Part shown: piece by piece, positions 35,009 to 42,792 of the stretch
Layout: every line of letters begins with the position of its first letter
Numbering within the stretch: position 1 is the first letter of the stretch
DNA from: Bacteroidetes bacterium 37-13
GTDB taxonomy: Bacteria; Bacteroidota; Bacteroidia; Chitinophagales; LD1
Assembly: GCA_001897535.1 (NCBI GenBank)
Contig: MKTC01000025.1
Location: forward strand, 1-64,000
Reading direction: 5' to 3'
Length of the DNA: 64,000 bases
Program-made: the position numbers and the translations under genes
The notes under the pieces: generated by a model
Databases searched by the model: none
Told to the model about the DNA's origin: nothing
The model's input: the letters and a program-made list of their open reading frames with translations, nothing else

Positions 35009-35409
35009 TATTTGCCTCGTACAAATTGAATGGTGAGTGTTTGACCTTGCAAAGTAGTTTTTACAAATAGTGAATCATCAGTTAGTTTTAAAACCTTGTA
35101 ACGCTGCTCGCCATCTGCATCAGTATGCACCAAAACAGAATCTGCGCTGTTCAATTTCCAAGTTCCTTTTTCATCTTTAATTGAATGTGAGTGATACTTT
35201 TTATCTGTATAATAATCTATGCTGAAACTTTGCCGAAGCGCTTCAAGATTAGATTCTATTATTGGTTTATTTTCAGGAGAAATTTCTATTTCATACAATA
35301 TGTTGCTAAACTTCCAATTACCAACAAGTAATTTTTCCGGTGATTTTTGAGTGCAGGAAAATAGACTGAGAGTCAAAAATATAAACAGTAAGGTCTTTAA
35401 GTTTTTCAT
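35008..35409 (-). CDS. Small lipoprotein, lipocalin-like (first of a pair)
   Basis: 133 aa with lipobox SLFSC. The mature chain starts LLVGNWKFSNILYEIEIS and has the same alternating strand pattern as the downstream gene (KGTWKLNSADSVLVHTDADGEQRYKVLKLTDDSLFVKTTLQGQTLTIQF). The G-x-W-K/R start and shared layout suggest an ancient tandem duplication with strong divergence. The function is unknown; it is probably periplasmic or outer-membrane attached. Confidence 0.72.
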   Translation of the reverse strand: MKNLKTLLFIFLTLSLFSCTQKSPEKLLVGNWKFSNILYEIEISPENKPIIESNLEALRQSFSIDYYTDKKYHSHSIKDEKGTWKLNSADSVLVHTDADGEQRYKVLKLTDDSLFVKTTLQGQTLTIQFVRGK

Positions 35410-35466
35410 TTAAAAAAGCAATAATTTGCGAAGGTAAAAGGATTGATAAATATTTTATGCTAACAA

Positions 35467-35498
35467 AAGAAAAAGGGCTGCATTGCTGCAACCCTTTT
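35467..35498 (-). terminator. Terminator of the type A T9SS cargo gene
   Basis: On the minus strand AAAAGGG-TGCA pairs with TGCA-CCCTTTT around a 4-nt loop with one mismatch, followed by TTTTTCTTTTG. It lies 23 nt beyond the stop of the 36831-35521 gene. Confidence 0.65.
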
Positions 35499-35520
35499 CT
35501 TAAAAAAATTATAGCAAATA

Positions 35521-36831
35521 TTACTTAGCTACAAAGAATTTTGTTTTACCAACGATAGCACCTTGTGCATTTTGTAAAGTTACAAAATAAGTACCAACGC
35601 TTAATGTGCTTACATCAACTGAAGTTTTACCAGAGAAAGAAGAAGCTAATACTTTTCTTCCGCTAAGGTCTGTTACATTCAATGAACCGTTTTGAATATC
35701 AGCAACAATGTTTAATGCTGAACTTGCAGGATTTGGAAATGCTTTTACATTGATTAAATTGAAATCAGCAATTCCAGCTGGGTCGTTAACTCTCACTCTC
35801 AAGAAACTGTTTGAAGTTAATCCTGTTGTAGAAGTTAATTGGTAGTAAACAGTATCAAATCCAACGTAGTTATTCATTGGAGTGTAAGTGATATTGTTTC
35901 CGCTTTTTGCAGCAGTACCGTGAGCAGTTGTAGTACTAATTGTTCCTAATGAAACTGTAGCAGCACCATCGCAATCTTCATCATTAGCTAAAACATTAAC
36001 TGTGATTGGAGTGTTTTTGTTTGTAACAGTATCATCTTGGCGAGCAATTGGATTGATTACATAATTACCTGGAGCAAGTGTATAAGCTACATCATCAACC
36101 AACAATTTGCTTCCTGCAGGAATGGTAGCACCACCGCTCAAAGAACTGAATAAACTTTGTAATGCAAATAAGTTGCTAGATGCTAAGGCATAAGTAAGGC
36201 TATCTGGCACATCGCAAGAAGAGTAAACAAAAGGCACAGTAAATTTTTTGTATCCGTTTGTTGCACCATTAATAAACTGAGCAGCAGTAGCAACTACATC
36301 AGTTCCTTTTCTTAATACAGCTAAAAGTAATGCAGAGTCGCCTGTTACAGGAGTGTAATCAGCATAAACTGAAAAGCTATCTAAACGACCAGTAACTGGA
36401 ATTCCACTTCCAGGTAAGCTTGTTGGAGAAAATCCTCCACCGCCCATTAAATCGGCAACACTAATTTTAAATTCACCACTAATTACGAAACCGGGAATAC
36501 CTGTTTGCATTCCAATTACTGGAATTGTAATGTTTTTAGTTTCAATTTGTGCGGCAAAAGAACCAGTGTTGGCAGTATTAGATTTGGTAACCATAATTAC
36601 ACCACCCGGACCAGGTTCAAAAGTATCTGCACCGGTAATGTAGTTTACAGAAGTCCAATCAATTGGGTCTTCAAAACTAAAAGTGTCTGTTAGAATAATT
36701 CCTGATTGATTTACATTCAAAATTGAAGTATCATTTTTCCAATTTTCGAAGCCGGCATTGGGCACTGTTTGTGCATTTGCTGTTGTGGCTACTAAACCAC
36801 CCAATAAGCTGCCGAGTACAAGTTTTCTCAT
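35521..36831 (-). CDS. T9SS type A sorting-domain secreted protein with Ig/cadherin-like domain
   Basis: 436 aa. It has a signal peptide (MRKLVLGSLLGGLVATTANAQ) and a ~220-residue N-terminal beta-rich domain beginning VPNAGFENWKND. An Ig-like 'VNVLANDEDCDG...GNNITYTPMNNYVGFDTVYYQLTS' domain follows (~265-350). The T9SS type A tail is FPNPASSALNIVADIQNGSLNVTDLSGRKVLASSFSG...GTYFVTLQNAQG...KFFVAK. The N-terminal part resembles carbohydrate-binding 'PCMD/GENW'-type domains, but I cannot name it. It is inferred to be secreted through the T9SS. Confidence 0.87.
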   Translation of the reverse strand: MRKLVLGSLLGGLVATTANAQTVPNAGFENWKNDTSILNVNQSGIILTDTFSFEDPIDWTSVNYITGADTFEPGPGGVIMVTKSNTANTGSFAAQIETKNITIPVIGMQTGIPGFVISGEFKISVADLMGGGGFSPTSLPGSGIPVTGRLDSFSVYADYTPVTGDSALLLAVLRKGTDVVATAAQFINGATNGYKKFTVPFVYSSCDVPDSLTYALASSNLFALQSLFSSLSGGATIPAGSKLLVDDVAYTLAPGNYVINPIARQDDTVTNKNTPITVNVLANDEDCDGAATVSLGTISTTTAHGTAAKSGNNITYTPMNNYVGFDTVYYQLTSTTGLTSNSFLRVRVNDPAGIADFNLINVKAFPNPASSALNIVADIQNGSLNVTDLSGRKVLASSFSGKTSVDVSTLSVGTYFVTLQNAQGAIVGKTKFFVAK

Positions 36832-36873
36832 GTTGTTTTTCGTTGTTTTTTGTTTTTTAATGAATGAGATATG

Positions 36874-36881
36874 CGAAGATA
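36874..36881 (-). promoter_or_regulatory. Candidate -7 element of the type A T9SS cargo gene (TATCTTCG)
   Basis: The minus strand reads TATCTTCG, fitting TA-N2-TT(T/C)G, 42 nt before the ATG. Confidence 0.3.
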
Positions 36882-36928
36882 GTAATCGCTTTAATTTTTT
36901 GTTCTTTTCTTTGTTAAAATAATATCAA

Positions 36929-36957
36929 TAAAAAAGGCTACCAATTAAAGTAGCCTT
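36929..36957 (-). terminator. Terminator of the queE-peroxiredoxin operon
   Basis: AAGGCTAC pairs with GTAGCCTT (8 bp, 8-nt loop), followed on the minus strand by TTTTTTATTG. It lies 20 nt after the peroxiredoxin stop and closes the leftward operon. Confidence 0.8.
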
Positions 36958-36977
36958 CTCAAAATAATATTCCGAAT

Positions 36978-37448
36978 TTATTTAAGTGATTGTAAAACTG
37001 TTCGGGCAGCTTCAAAGTTTGGCAAATCGTGTGGATCGGCCATCACTTCAGCATAGCGAACTACGCCTTCTTTATCAACTACAAAAATTGCTCTTTGTGC
37101 AATTCCCTCAATTCCAAAAGCAAATTTTTCAATCACCACGCCATAATCTTTAATTACTTTTTTAGTAAAATCTGAAAGTAAGTCAAATTCATATTTCTGC
37201 TTTGCTTTAAATTCACCTAAGCTAAAAATGGAATCTACAGAAATACCTAAAACCACCGCATTTAGATTATCGTAATCGCTTTTGTGGTCGCGTGCATTGC
37301 AAAGTTGCTCTGTGCAAACGCCTGTAAATGCTAATGGAAAAAAGTTTAAGAAAACATTTTTCCCTTTAAAACTACTTAGTGTAACCTCTTTTTTTTCTGT
37401 ATTAAAGAGCGTAAAATCTGGAGCTTTTTCTCCTACTTGAATAGCCAT
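36978..37448 (-). CDS. Peroxiredoxin (AhpE/BCP-like)
   Basis: 156 aa from the ATG at 37448. The ORF-track start at 37547 runs into the lipoprotein gene upstream, and MAIQVGEKAPDFTL is the family's normal N-terminus. The peroxidatic cysteine lies in FFPLAFTGVCTEQLCNARD, with Thr and a later Arg (GIAQRAIFVVDKEGVVRYAE) completing the active site. A second Cys four residues later could act as resolver or be incidental. It reduces peroxides in the cytoplasm. It is the last gene of the operon. Confidence 0.92.
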   Translation of the reverse strand: MAIQVGEKAPDFTLFNTEKKEVTLSSFKGKNVFLNFFPLAFTGVCTEQLCNARDHKSDYDNLNAVVLGISVDSIFSLGEFKAKQKYEFDLLSDFTKKVIKDYGVVIEKFAFGIEGIAQRAIFVVDKEGVVRYAEVMADPHDLPNFEAARTVLQSLK

Positions 37449-37491
37449 AATTATATTGTTTTTTTTTAAGTTAGAAAATACGTATTTAAAA

Positions 37492-37863
37492 TTAAATGCC
37501 TCCGGGTGGCACTTGAGCAAATTGTAGTTGTTCTTCGTTTGAAACAAGCCTAAACACCTTTACTGAGCCGTCTTTTTGAGTAAAAGTAATATCTGCACTA
37601 CTTTCTTCAAACCAATTAAAATTCACGGTTTTATTATCAATATTTTTTGCCACAACTTCAGTAGAAAGTTGTCCTTCTTTAAAGCTATATGCTTTAATTT
37701 TAATTATCACCTTCCAAGGGTCGGTTGGCAGCACTCTGTTGGCTTCAATATCTACTTTCACTTTGCCACTTGGTGATAATCGTTCCATGTGCGCAGTAGT
37801 TGGGTAGTCGCAAGAAGAAAGCAACACGAGCATTACCACAAAGCAAGAAAAATATATTTTCAT
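37492..37863 (-). CDS. Small lipoprotein of unknown function
   Basis: 123 aa with lipobox LLSSC. The mature domain has alternating strands (SGKVKVDIEANRVLPTDPWKVIIKIKAYSF; ADITFTQKDGSVKVFRLVS) and no recognised motif. It overlaps the stop of the DUF4920 gene by one base and precedes the peroxiredoxin start by 43 nt, so it is part of the same leftward operon. Its function cannot be assigned. Confidence 0.75.
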   Translation of the reverse strand: MKIYFSCFVVMLVLLSSCDYPTTAHMERLSPSGKVKVDIEANRVLPTDPWKVIIKIKAYSFKEGQLSTEVVAKNIDNKTVNFNWFEESSADITFTQKDGSVKVFRLVSNEEQLQFAQVPPGGI

Positions 37864-38348
37864 TATTCTACAATTACGCCTTTTGCAACAAATACCAATT
37901 CTTTTTTGGGTGTGTTTATCGCTTCAATTTCTTCTTTAGATTTTCCAGCATCTTCAGCATAGTGGCGCAGCATATCTACCGAAGTTGTTTTTACTTTTGC
38001 TTCGCCTTGTGCATAAAAAGTTTTTCCGGGAGCATCTTTCGGCACAAAAAAACCATAGTCCTTAAATGTCATGCGCATTTGTTTGCCATCGCCTAAATCT
38101 ACGGTGAGCCAGCAGCCTTTCACTTGGCACACCTCGTTTATCTTTCCGGTTATTTTAAAACTTTCTTTTTCCTTTCCTTCCATTAAACTTGGAAGCTCTT
38201 TGGCATCAATTGCTTTCGATTTTGAAATTTTTTCACCAAAGGTTTGCGCCTTCGCTTTCTTGGCAGATTTGTTGCCCTCGCTTGCAAAAGCCACTACATT
38301 GATAAATGCTAAAATTGCAATAAAGAATGTTTTCATAAAATACTTCAT
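37863..38348 (-). CDS. Exported DUF4920-family protein
   Basis: 161 aa from the ATG at 38348 (a second ATG at 38336 is also possible). The longer ORF-track start overlaps the flavoprotein gene. It has a signal peptide (MKTFFIAILAFINVVAFA) and an OB-like beta-barrel with FKITGKINEVCQVKGCWLTVDLGDGKQMRMTFKDYGFFVPKDAPGKTFYAQGEAKV. This matches DUF4920, a periplasmic family of unknown function. The conserved CQVKGCW pair of cysteines may bind metal or form a disulfide (inference). Confidence 0.82.
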   Translation of the reverse strand: MKYFMKTFFIAILAFINVVAFASEGNKSAKKAKAQTFGEKISKSKAIDAKELPSLMEGKEKESFKITGKINEVCQVKGCWLTVDLGDGKQMRMTFKDYGFFVPKDAPGKTFYAQGEAKVKTTSVDMLRHYAEDAGKSKEEIEAINTPKKELVFVAKGVIVE

Positions 38349-38361
38349 AGCTTGTTGGTTT

Positions 38362-39603
38362 CTACTTAGGCGAAAATAAGATTTTGAAATAAAACTTTGG
38401 GTCTTTAAGCTTAGAGCGCAAATCAATATCTTCAAACATACTCATGATTGCTTCGCGCAAAGCCTCGTTTCTATTAGCTTTTTTCACCACAAAATTAAAA
38501 AGCAAAGGAAAGTTAATAAGCCTTTGCATACTATAACTCAACTGCAATTCTTTCCATAAACGTTGGTAAACCTGTTTGTCGTAATCGGTTAAAATTGTAC
38601 TACTAAAATTATTTTGCTGAATACAAATTTCGGCTTGCTGCGCAGCGTACATTCCGCTCAAAAGTGCGTTGCCAATTCCTTCACCGGTAAATGGATCTAT
38701 CAGCATTGCGGCATCGCCACAAAGCATATAATTATCGCCTGAAAGTTTGCGTTTTTTTGAACCTAATGGTAATCCATACAACTTCACATTGTCTTGCAAT
38801 TCAGCATTAGCAAAACGCTCCTTAATTTGTGGTTCTGATTCAATAATTTCAAAAAACAGTTTCTTTAAATTTATATTTTTTGAATTTAACTTATCGGCTC
38901 GTATTCCAATTCCCACATTGGCTTCACCATTTGGTAAAGGGAAAATCCAAAAATATCCTGGCAATGCTTTATGAATAAAATGCAGTTCTATGAAGCCTTC
39001 TGCATCTAAATTTTGAACATTTTTATAGTACGCCCGCAAACCAAAACAATTATGTTCTGGTTCAGTTTTTAGCATCGCAATTTGCTTAGCAAAAGCAGAG
39101 TGTGCACCATCGGCAGCAATAAAAAGTTTTGAAGAAAAAACGTTGTCATTTTTATCTCTTGCATCAATACCGTTTTGGGTCCGAATAAAAGAACGCAACT
39201 CGGTATTTTCATGTATAGAAATAAGCGGATTTTGTTTTGCTTTTTCAAATAGAAAGTCATCAAAATCTATACGTTTCATAATGAAGCCTGGCGCATTTTT
39301 TAATGCACTTTTGTTCTTTGAAAACGGAATGCGAAGCGGTTCTCCATTTGGCGCAACAAAAGTAACGCCCCAAGAGTCTATAGCTGTAGAGTTTTTTACT
39401 AATTCATCAATAATTGAAGCATCTAACTTTTTGAATACTTCCAATGCTTTTCCACTCAGCGCATCACCACATATTTTATCGCGTGGAAATGTTGCTTTAT
39501 CAACCAAAGTGCAGGAAATTCCTTGCTTTGCAAGAAACAAAGCCGCTGCTGTTCCGGCAGGCCCCGCACCTGAAATAAGAATTTGTGTATCTATTTTTTT
39601 AAT
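38362..39603 (-). CDS. Geranylgeranyl reductase-family FAD oxidoreductase (probable ATT start)
   Basis: The ORF track begins at 39540 (TTG), but the frame extends upstream to give KKIDTQILISGAGPAGTAAALFLAKQGISCTLVDKATFPRDKICGD. This contains the FAD motif GxGPAG and the family's P-R-x-K-x-CG motif. Between the in-frame TGA at 39625-39627 and this motif there is no ATG, GTG or TTG. ATT at 39603 (followed by AAA AAA ATA GAT) is the likeliest start, giving 413 aa. The C-terminal GDAAMLIDPFTGEGIGNALLSG completes the FAD site. Such enzymes reduce isoprenoid chains or similar lipids. It overlaps neither queE nor DUF4920. Confidence 0.82.
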   Translation of the reverse strand: MKKIDTQILISGAGPAGTAAALFLAKQGISCTLVDKATFPRDKICGDALSGKALEVFKKLDASIIDELVKNSTAIDSWGVTFVAPNGEPLRIPFSKNKSALKNAPGFIMKRIDFDDFLFEKAKQNPLISIHENTELRSFIRTQNGIDARDKNDNVFSSKLFIAADGAHSAFAKQIAMLKTEPEHNCFGLRAYYKNVQNLDAEGFIELHFIHKALPGYFWIFPLPNGEANVGIGIRADKLNSKNINLKKLFFEIIESEPQIKERFANAELQDNVKLYGLPLGSKKRKLSGDNYMLCGDAAMLIDPFTGEGIGNALLSGMYAAQQAEICIQQNNFSSTILTDYDKQVYQRLWKELQLSYSMQRLINFPLLFNFVVKKANRNEALREAIMSMFEDIDLRSKLKDPKFYFKILFSPK

Positions 39604-39613
39604 AGTAATAGAA

Positions 39614-40231
39614 TTAAGGAATGTTCATGAATTTGTGCTGCTGCAAAGAAATTCTCCATTGCGGATTTCGTTGCGCGTAATCAATAATAAGCGGGAGGTT
39701 TTCTTCCATATTACTCCATTCCGGCTGGAGAAAGAGCATGCAATTTTCATTTGCCATTTTAGCATTCTCTTCTGCCCATCGCAAATCGTTTGGGTGAAAG
39801 ATTACAACCTTTAATTCACTTGCTTTTGCAAGGCTCTCAGGCAATGGTTTTTTAAATCGCTTTGGCGAAACGGTTATCCAATCCCAAGTGCCGGAAATTG
39901 GATAAGCACCTGAAGTTTCAATATGTAATTTTATATTGTGTGAATGAAGTAAATCTGTGAGTGATTGCAATTGGTGCATAGCCGGCTCACCGCCTGTAAC
40001 AACACATGTTTTAGCGTTTTTACTTTCGATAAATTCAAGCATTTTTTCAATGCTTACTTTAGGGTGAATATCTACATTCCAACTTTCCTTTACATCGCAC
40101 CAAGTGCAGCCGACATCGCAGCCGCCCAAACGTAAAAAGTATGCTGCCGCACCGGAATAAAATCCTTCACCTTGTATGGTATAAAAATGCTCCATTAAAG
40201 GTAGCAAAATTTCACCCTCTTGTATCTTCAT
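39614..40231 (-). CDS. queE: 7-carboxy-7-deazaguanine synthase QueE (radical SAM)
   Basis: 205 aa. Converts CPH4 to 7-carboxy-7-deazaguanine in queuosine biosynthesis. The radical-SAM cluster motif is CDVGCTWCD (CX3CX2C), preceded by FYTIQGEGFYSGAAAYFLRLGGC, a QueE hallmark. VVTGGEPAMHQ and IETSGAYPISGTWDWITVSPK follow as expected. Other queuosine genes (queC, queD, queF) are not in the window. It lies between a conserved hypothetical gene and the flavoprotein gene with tight spacing, so the operon is mixed in function. Confidence 0.95.
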   Translation of the reverse strand: MKIQEGEILLPLMEHFYTIQGEGFYSGAAAYFLRLGGCDVGCTWCDVKESWNVDIHPKVSIEKMLEFIESKNAKTCVVTGGEPAMHQLQSLTDLLHSHNIKLHIETSGAYPISGTWDWITVSPKRFKKPLPESLAKASELKVVIFHPNDLRWAEENAKMANENCMLFLQPEWSNMEENLPLIIDYAQRNPQWRISLQQHKFMNIP

Positions 40232-40232
40232 T

Positions 40233-40781
40233 TTACAGCTTAAAAAGAAATTCTTGCACAGGTGAATTTACAAGTTTAAATAATGGAGATTCACTTAGTG
40301 GAATTAGCCATTTCTTAACTAAATCCTCTTTAGTTTTTACTAAATTATTGAATACCAAAGATGAGTCGCTTATATTCCCATCAGCATAGGCATCAGCGGC
40401 CTCCGCTAGCGTAAGTATTCTTATTTCACCATCTTGAAGTAGATATAGCAACTGACGATTCATAAAATCCGCATCAAATTCCTTTCCTAATTTTTTTATC
40501 CAATTAGTGGAACTATCTATGGTACAACCACCGGTGGCAACCATTTTTTCATCGGCTGCCAACACTAAAAAACAATTATGCAGCAATGCACCATCGGCAT
40601 ACATTTGTACTTTATGCGAAGTCCACTGAGAGGCAAACTCTTTTGCTAATTCCTTTATTTTGTTACTTTCTTCTGAAGTAAACAAACGATTAGCGCCATA
40701 AATCCATACGCTTGAGTGTAGTGGTAATTTTTCAGCAAATACGTTTTCTTCAATCAAGAATTTTTCTACGTTTTTATTCAT
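40233..40781 (-). CDS. Conserved Bacteroidota hypothetical protein upstream of queE
   Basis: 182 aa from the ATG at 40781 (MNKNVEKFLIEENVF); the ORF-track start at 40820 adds a tail with no support. The body reads SSVWIYGANRLFTSEESNKIKELAKEFASQWTSHKVQMYADGALLHNCFLVLAADE, then ATGGCTIDSSTNWIKKLGKEFDADFMNR. I know this family from Bacteroidota genomes, where it is often labelled 'ABC transporter ATPase'. It has no Walker A, signature or Walker B motif, so that label is unsupported. Its stop is 1 nt from the queE start, so co-translation with QueE is likely. Confidence 0.8.
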   Translation of the reverse strand: MNKNVEKFLIEENVFAEKLPLHSSVWIYGANRLFTSEESNKIKELAKEFASQWTSHKVQMYADGALLHNCFLVLAADEKMVATGGCTIDSSTNWIKKLGKEFDADFMNRQLLYLLQDGEIRILTLAEAADAYADGNISDSSLVFNNLVKTKEDLVKKWLIPLSESPLFKLVNSPVQEFLFKL

Positions 40782-40871
40782 TTCTATTTTTTTATGTGAT
40801 AAATGACAATTCCCTGACAATTTAAAGTAAGATAGTTTTCACTTTCGCCCCGCAAATTTAATTCAACATTT

Positions 40872-42128
40872 ATGAACAAAGTACTACTTTCAATTTTATT
40901 AGCAGGAACAACTCTTGCACAAGCTCAAACAACCTTTAATGATACGGTTTCTCTTTCAAGTTCTTACAAAGATGCAGTTTATTACAAACTTAGTGATGGC
41001 AGCCAAAGTTCAGTATTAAATACAGATTGGCATTTGGCATTTTCTGTTCAAAAAGTACAGTTTCCAAAAAATACATTACAAGCCGTAACGCTTCGCTACA
41101 ATGGTGGAAGCAACTTAATAGTTTCACAAAAAGCATTTAACGATACTGCGTTTTTTACAGGTGATACAGTTGGCTATTCAACCTTCACAAAACTTTATGA
41201 TTCTGACAGTGATATTGATACTGGTGCTTTCAACAATGGCTTGAATATTTCTCAATTCGATTACGGTTGGGGAGTTTACAACACTACAACAAAAAATATT
41301 CACGGTAGAAATATTTTCTACATCCAATTAGCCTCAGGAATTAAAAAGTTTAGAGTGGTGGACTTGGCTTTCGATACTATTTGGCAAGTGCAATATGCTA
41401 ATTTAGATAACAGTAATTTGCAAACAGTTTCAATTCCTAAAAGACCTTACTTAGGTAAACTCTTTGCTTACTTAAATTTAGAAACAAATGCAGTTACAGA
41501 CCGTGAACCCAATGCTGCAAACTGGGATTTATTGTTCCATAAATATGCTGCATTAGATGTGCCGGGAATTGAAGTTTATCCAAGCACCGGAGTTTGGAGC
41601 AACAAAGGCGTAACAGTTGCTAAAGCATATCCGGTTGATGTAACTTCAAACGATTATTCAGGCTTTACTTTTAGCAAAAGCTTGAGAGGAATTGGCAGAG
41701 ATTGGAAAGATTATGTTGCACCAAACTGGATTGTGGCAGATTCAGTTTCTTACTTTGTAAAAACAAAAGATAATGCTATCTATAAACTTGTGTTCACAGG
41801 TTTCAAGGGTAGTGCAACCGGAAACATTTTCTTTAGCAAAACTACAGTGCAAACGCCTACTGCAATTGGTGAAGTTTCTAATTTAAAAATTGCTTGCTAT
41901 CCAAATCCTGCATCATCAACGCTTACAGTTATTGCAGATAACTTAAACAATAACGCAATATTTAGCTTAACTGATATTTCAGGTAAGCAAGTGCTTTTTA
42001 GCCAACTAAACGAGACAGGTTTTAAAGCATTTCAATTTGATGTAAGCAATTTGGCAAACGGACTTTACATCGCTACTTTAAACCAAAACGGAAACAAAGT
42101 TCAACAGAGAATTGTTGTAAATAAATAG
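40872..42128 (+). CDS. HmuY-like secreted protein with T9SS type A sorting domain
   Basis: 418 aa with signal peptide MNKVLLSILLAGTTLAQAQ. Two related halves are visible, each with a W-D/H-L-x-F strand (NTDWHLAFSVQ; AANWDLLFHKY). The second ends SYFVKTKDNAIYKLVFTGFKGSATGNIFF, close to the KTxDGxYxKLxFTxF pattern of HmuY haemophore domains. A type A T9SS tail follows (CYPNPASSTLTVIADNLNNNAIFSLTDISGKQVLFS...QQRIVVNK). HmuY itself lacks a sorting tail, so this is a variant architecture. Haem binding is inferred only. Confidence 0.78.
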   Translation: MNKVLLSILLAGTTLAQAQTTFNDTVSLSSSYKDAVYYKLSDGSQSSVLNTDWHLAFSVQKVQFPKNTLQAVTLRYNGGSNLIVSQKAFNDTAFFTGDTVGYSTFTKLYDSDSDIDTGAFNNGLNISQFDYGWGVYNTTTKNIHGRNIFYIQLASGIKKFRVVDLAFDTIWQVQYANLDNSNLQTVSIPKRPYLGKLFAYLNLETNAVTDREPNAANWDLLFHKYAALDVPGIEVYPSTGVWSNKGVTVAKAYPVDVTSNDYSGFTFSKSLRGIGRDWKDYVAPNWIVADSVSYFVKTKDNAIYKLVFTGFKGSATGNIFFSKTTVQTPTAIGEVSNLKIACYPNPASSTLTVIADNLNNNAIFSLTDISGKQVLFSQLNETGFKAFQFDVSNLANGLYIATLNQNGNKVQQRIVVNK

Positions 42129-42154
42129 CACTTAAAAAGTGTAATAAATTACAA

Positions 42155-42183
42155 AAAGGGCTAATTTTTATTAGCCCTTTTTT
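42155..42183 (+). terminator. Terminator of the HmuY-like gene
   Basis: AAAGGGCTAA pairs perfectly with TTAGCCCTTT (10 bp, 6-nt loop) and is followed by TTTAGTT. It lies 26 nt after the stop codon. Confidence 0.85.
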
Positions 42184-42207
42184 AGTTAATATTGCGAGAA
42201 AAAGATA

Positions 42208-42669
42208 ATGAATATTACACGATTTAATGTGCGGATTTATGGTGTTTTAAAAAATAGTTTAAATCAAATTTTGGTGAGTGATGAACTTGTAAAAAAAGGC
42301 TCACTACGTGTTACAAAATTTCCCGGTGGCGGCTTAGAATTTGGTGAAGGCCTTCGCGAAGCATTGCAGCGTGAGTTTTTTGAAGAAACCCAAGTAAAAG
42401 TACAAGTGAAAGAACATATTTATACTTCCGATTTTTTTGTACCTTCTGCATTTGATAATGATAGCCAAGTAATTGCGGTTTACTATTGGGTTGATTGCCT
42501 AGAATGGCAACAAATAAAAGTTACTGAAAAAAAGTTTGATTTCAATGTACCCAAAGGAACTGAAACAGAGAGTTTTAGATGGGTTGAAGTACATGAAATG
42601 AAAAACGAAACAGATATTTCATTACCAACAGACGCAGCAGTTTTAAAAATCATTACATCGCTATTCTAA
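42208..42669 (+). CDS. Nudix hydrolase
   Basis: 153 aa. The Nudix box GX5EX7REUXEEXGU is present as GGLEFGEGLREALQREFFEETQV, with the metal-binding REFFEET helix intact. The N-terminal strand pattern (NVRIYGVLKNSLNQILVSDEL...LRVTKFPGGG) is normal for the fold. Substrates are nucleoside diphosphate derivatives, but the specificity cannot be read from the sequence. It is flanked by a terminator upstream and an apparent promoter for corA downstream, so it is probably monocistronic. Confidence 0.92.
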   Translation: MNITRFNVRIYGVLKNSLNQILVSDELVKKGSLRVTKFPGGGLEFGEGLREALQREFFEETQVKVQVKEHIYTSDFFVPSAFDNDSQVIAVYYWVDCLEWQQIKVTEKKFDFNVPKGTETESFRWVEVHEMKNETDISLPTDAAVLKIITSLF

Positions 42670-42722
42670 GTTGCTAATTTTAAGGAAAGGCAATTTTTTA
42701 TTTTTCCTTTTCAAGAAAAAAC

Positions 42723-42730
42723 TACTTTCG
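42723..42730 (+). promoter_or_regulatory. Candidate -7 element of the corA gene (TACTTTCG)
   Basis: TACTTTCG fits TA-N2-TT(T/C)G, 62 nt before the corA ATG. Confidence 0.3.
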
Positions 42731-42792
42731 TGCGCTTTTTGGCTTTGGCATTAAAGCATATTGTTTCACGAAACGCACGGGAATGAGCAATT

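Noticed and set aside
39143-39814. 223-aa plus-strand ORF spanning the flavoprotein/queE junction
   Set aside because: It covers the conserved ends of two real minus-strand genes and reads as low-information shadow sequence.
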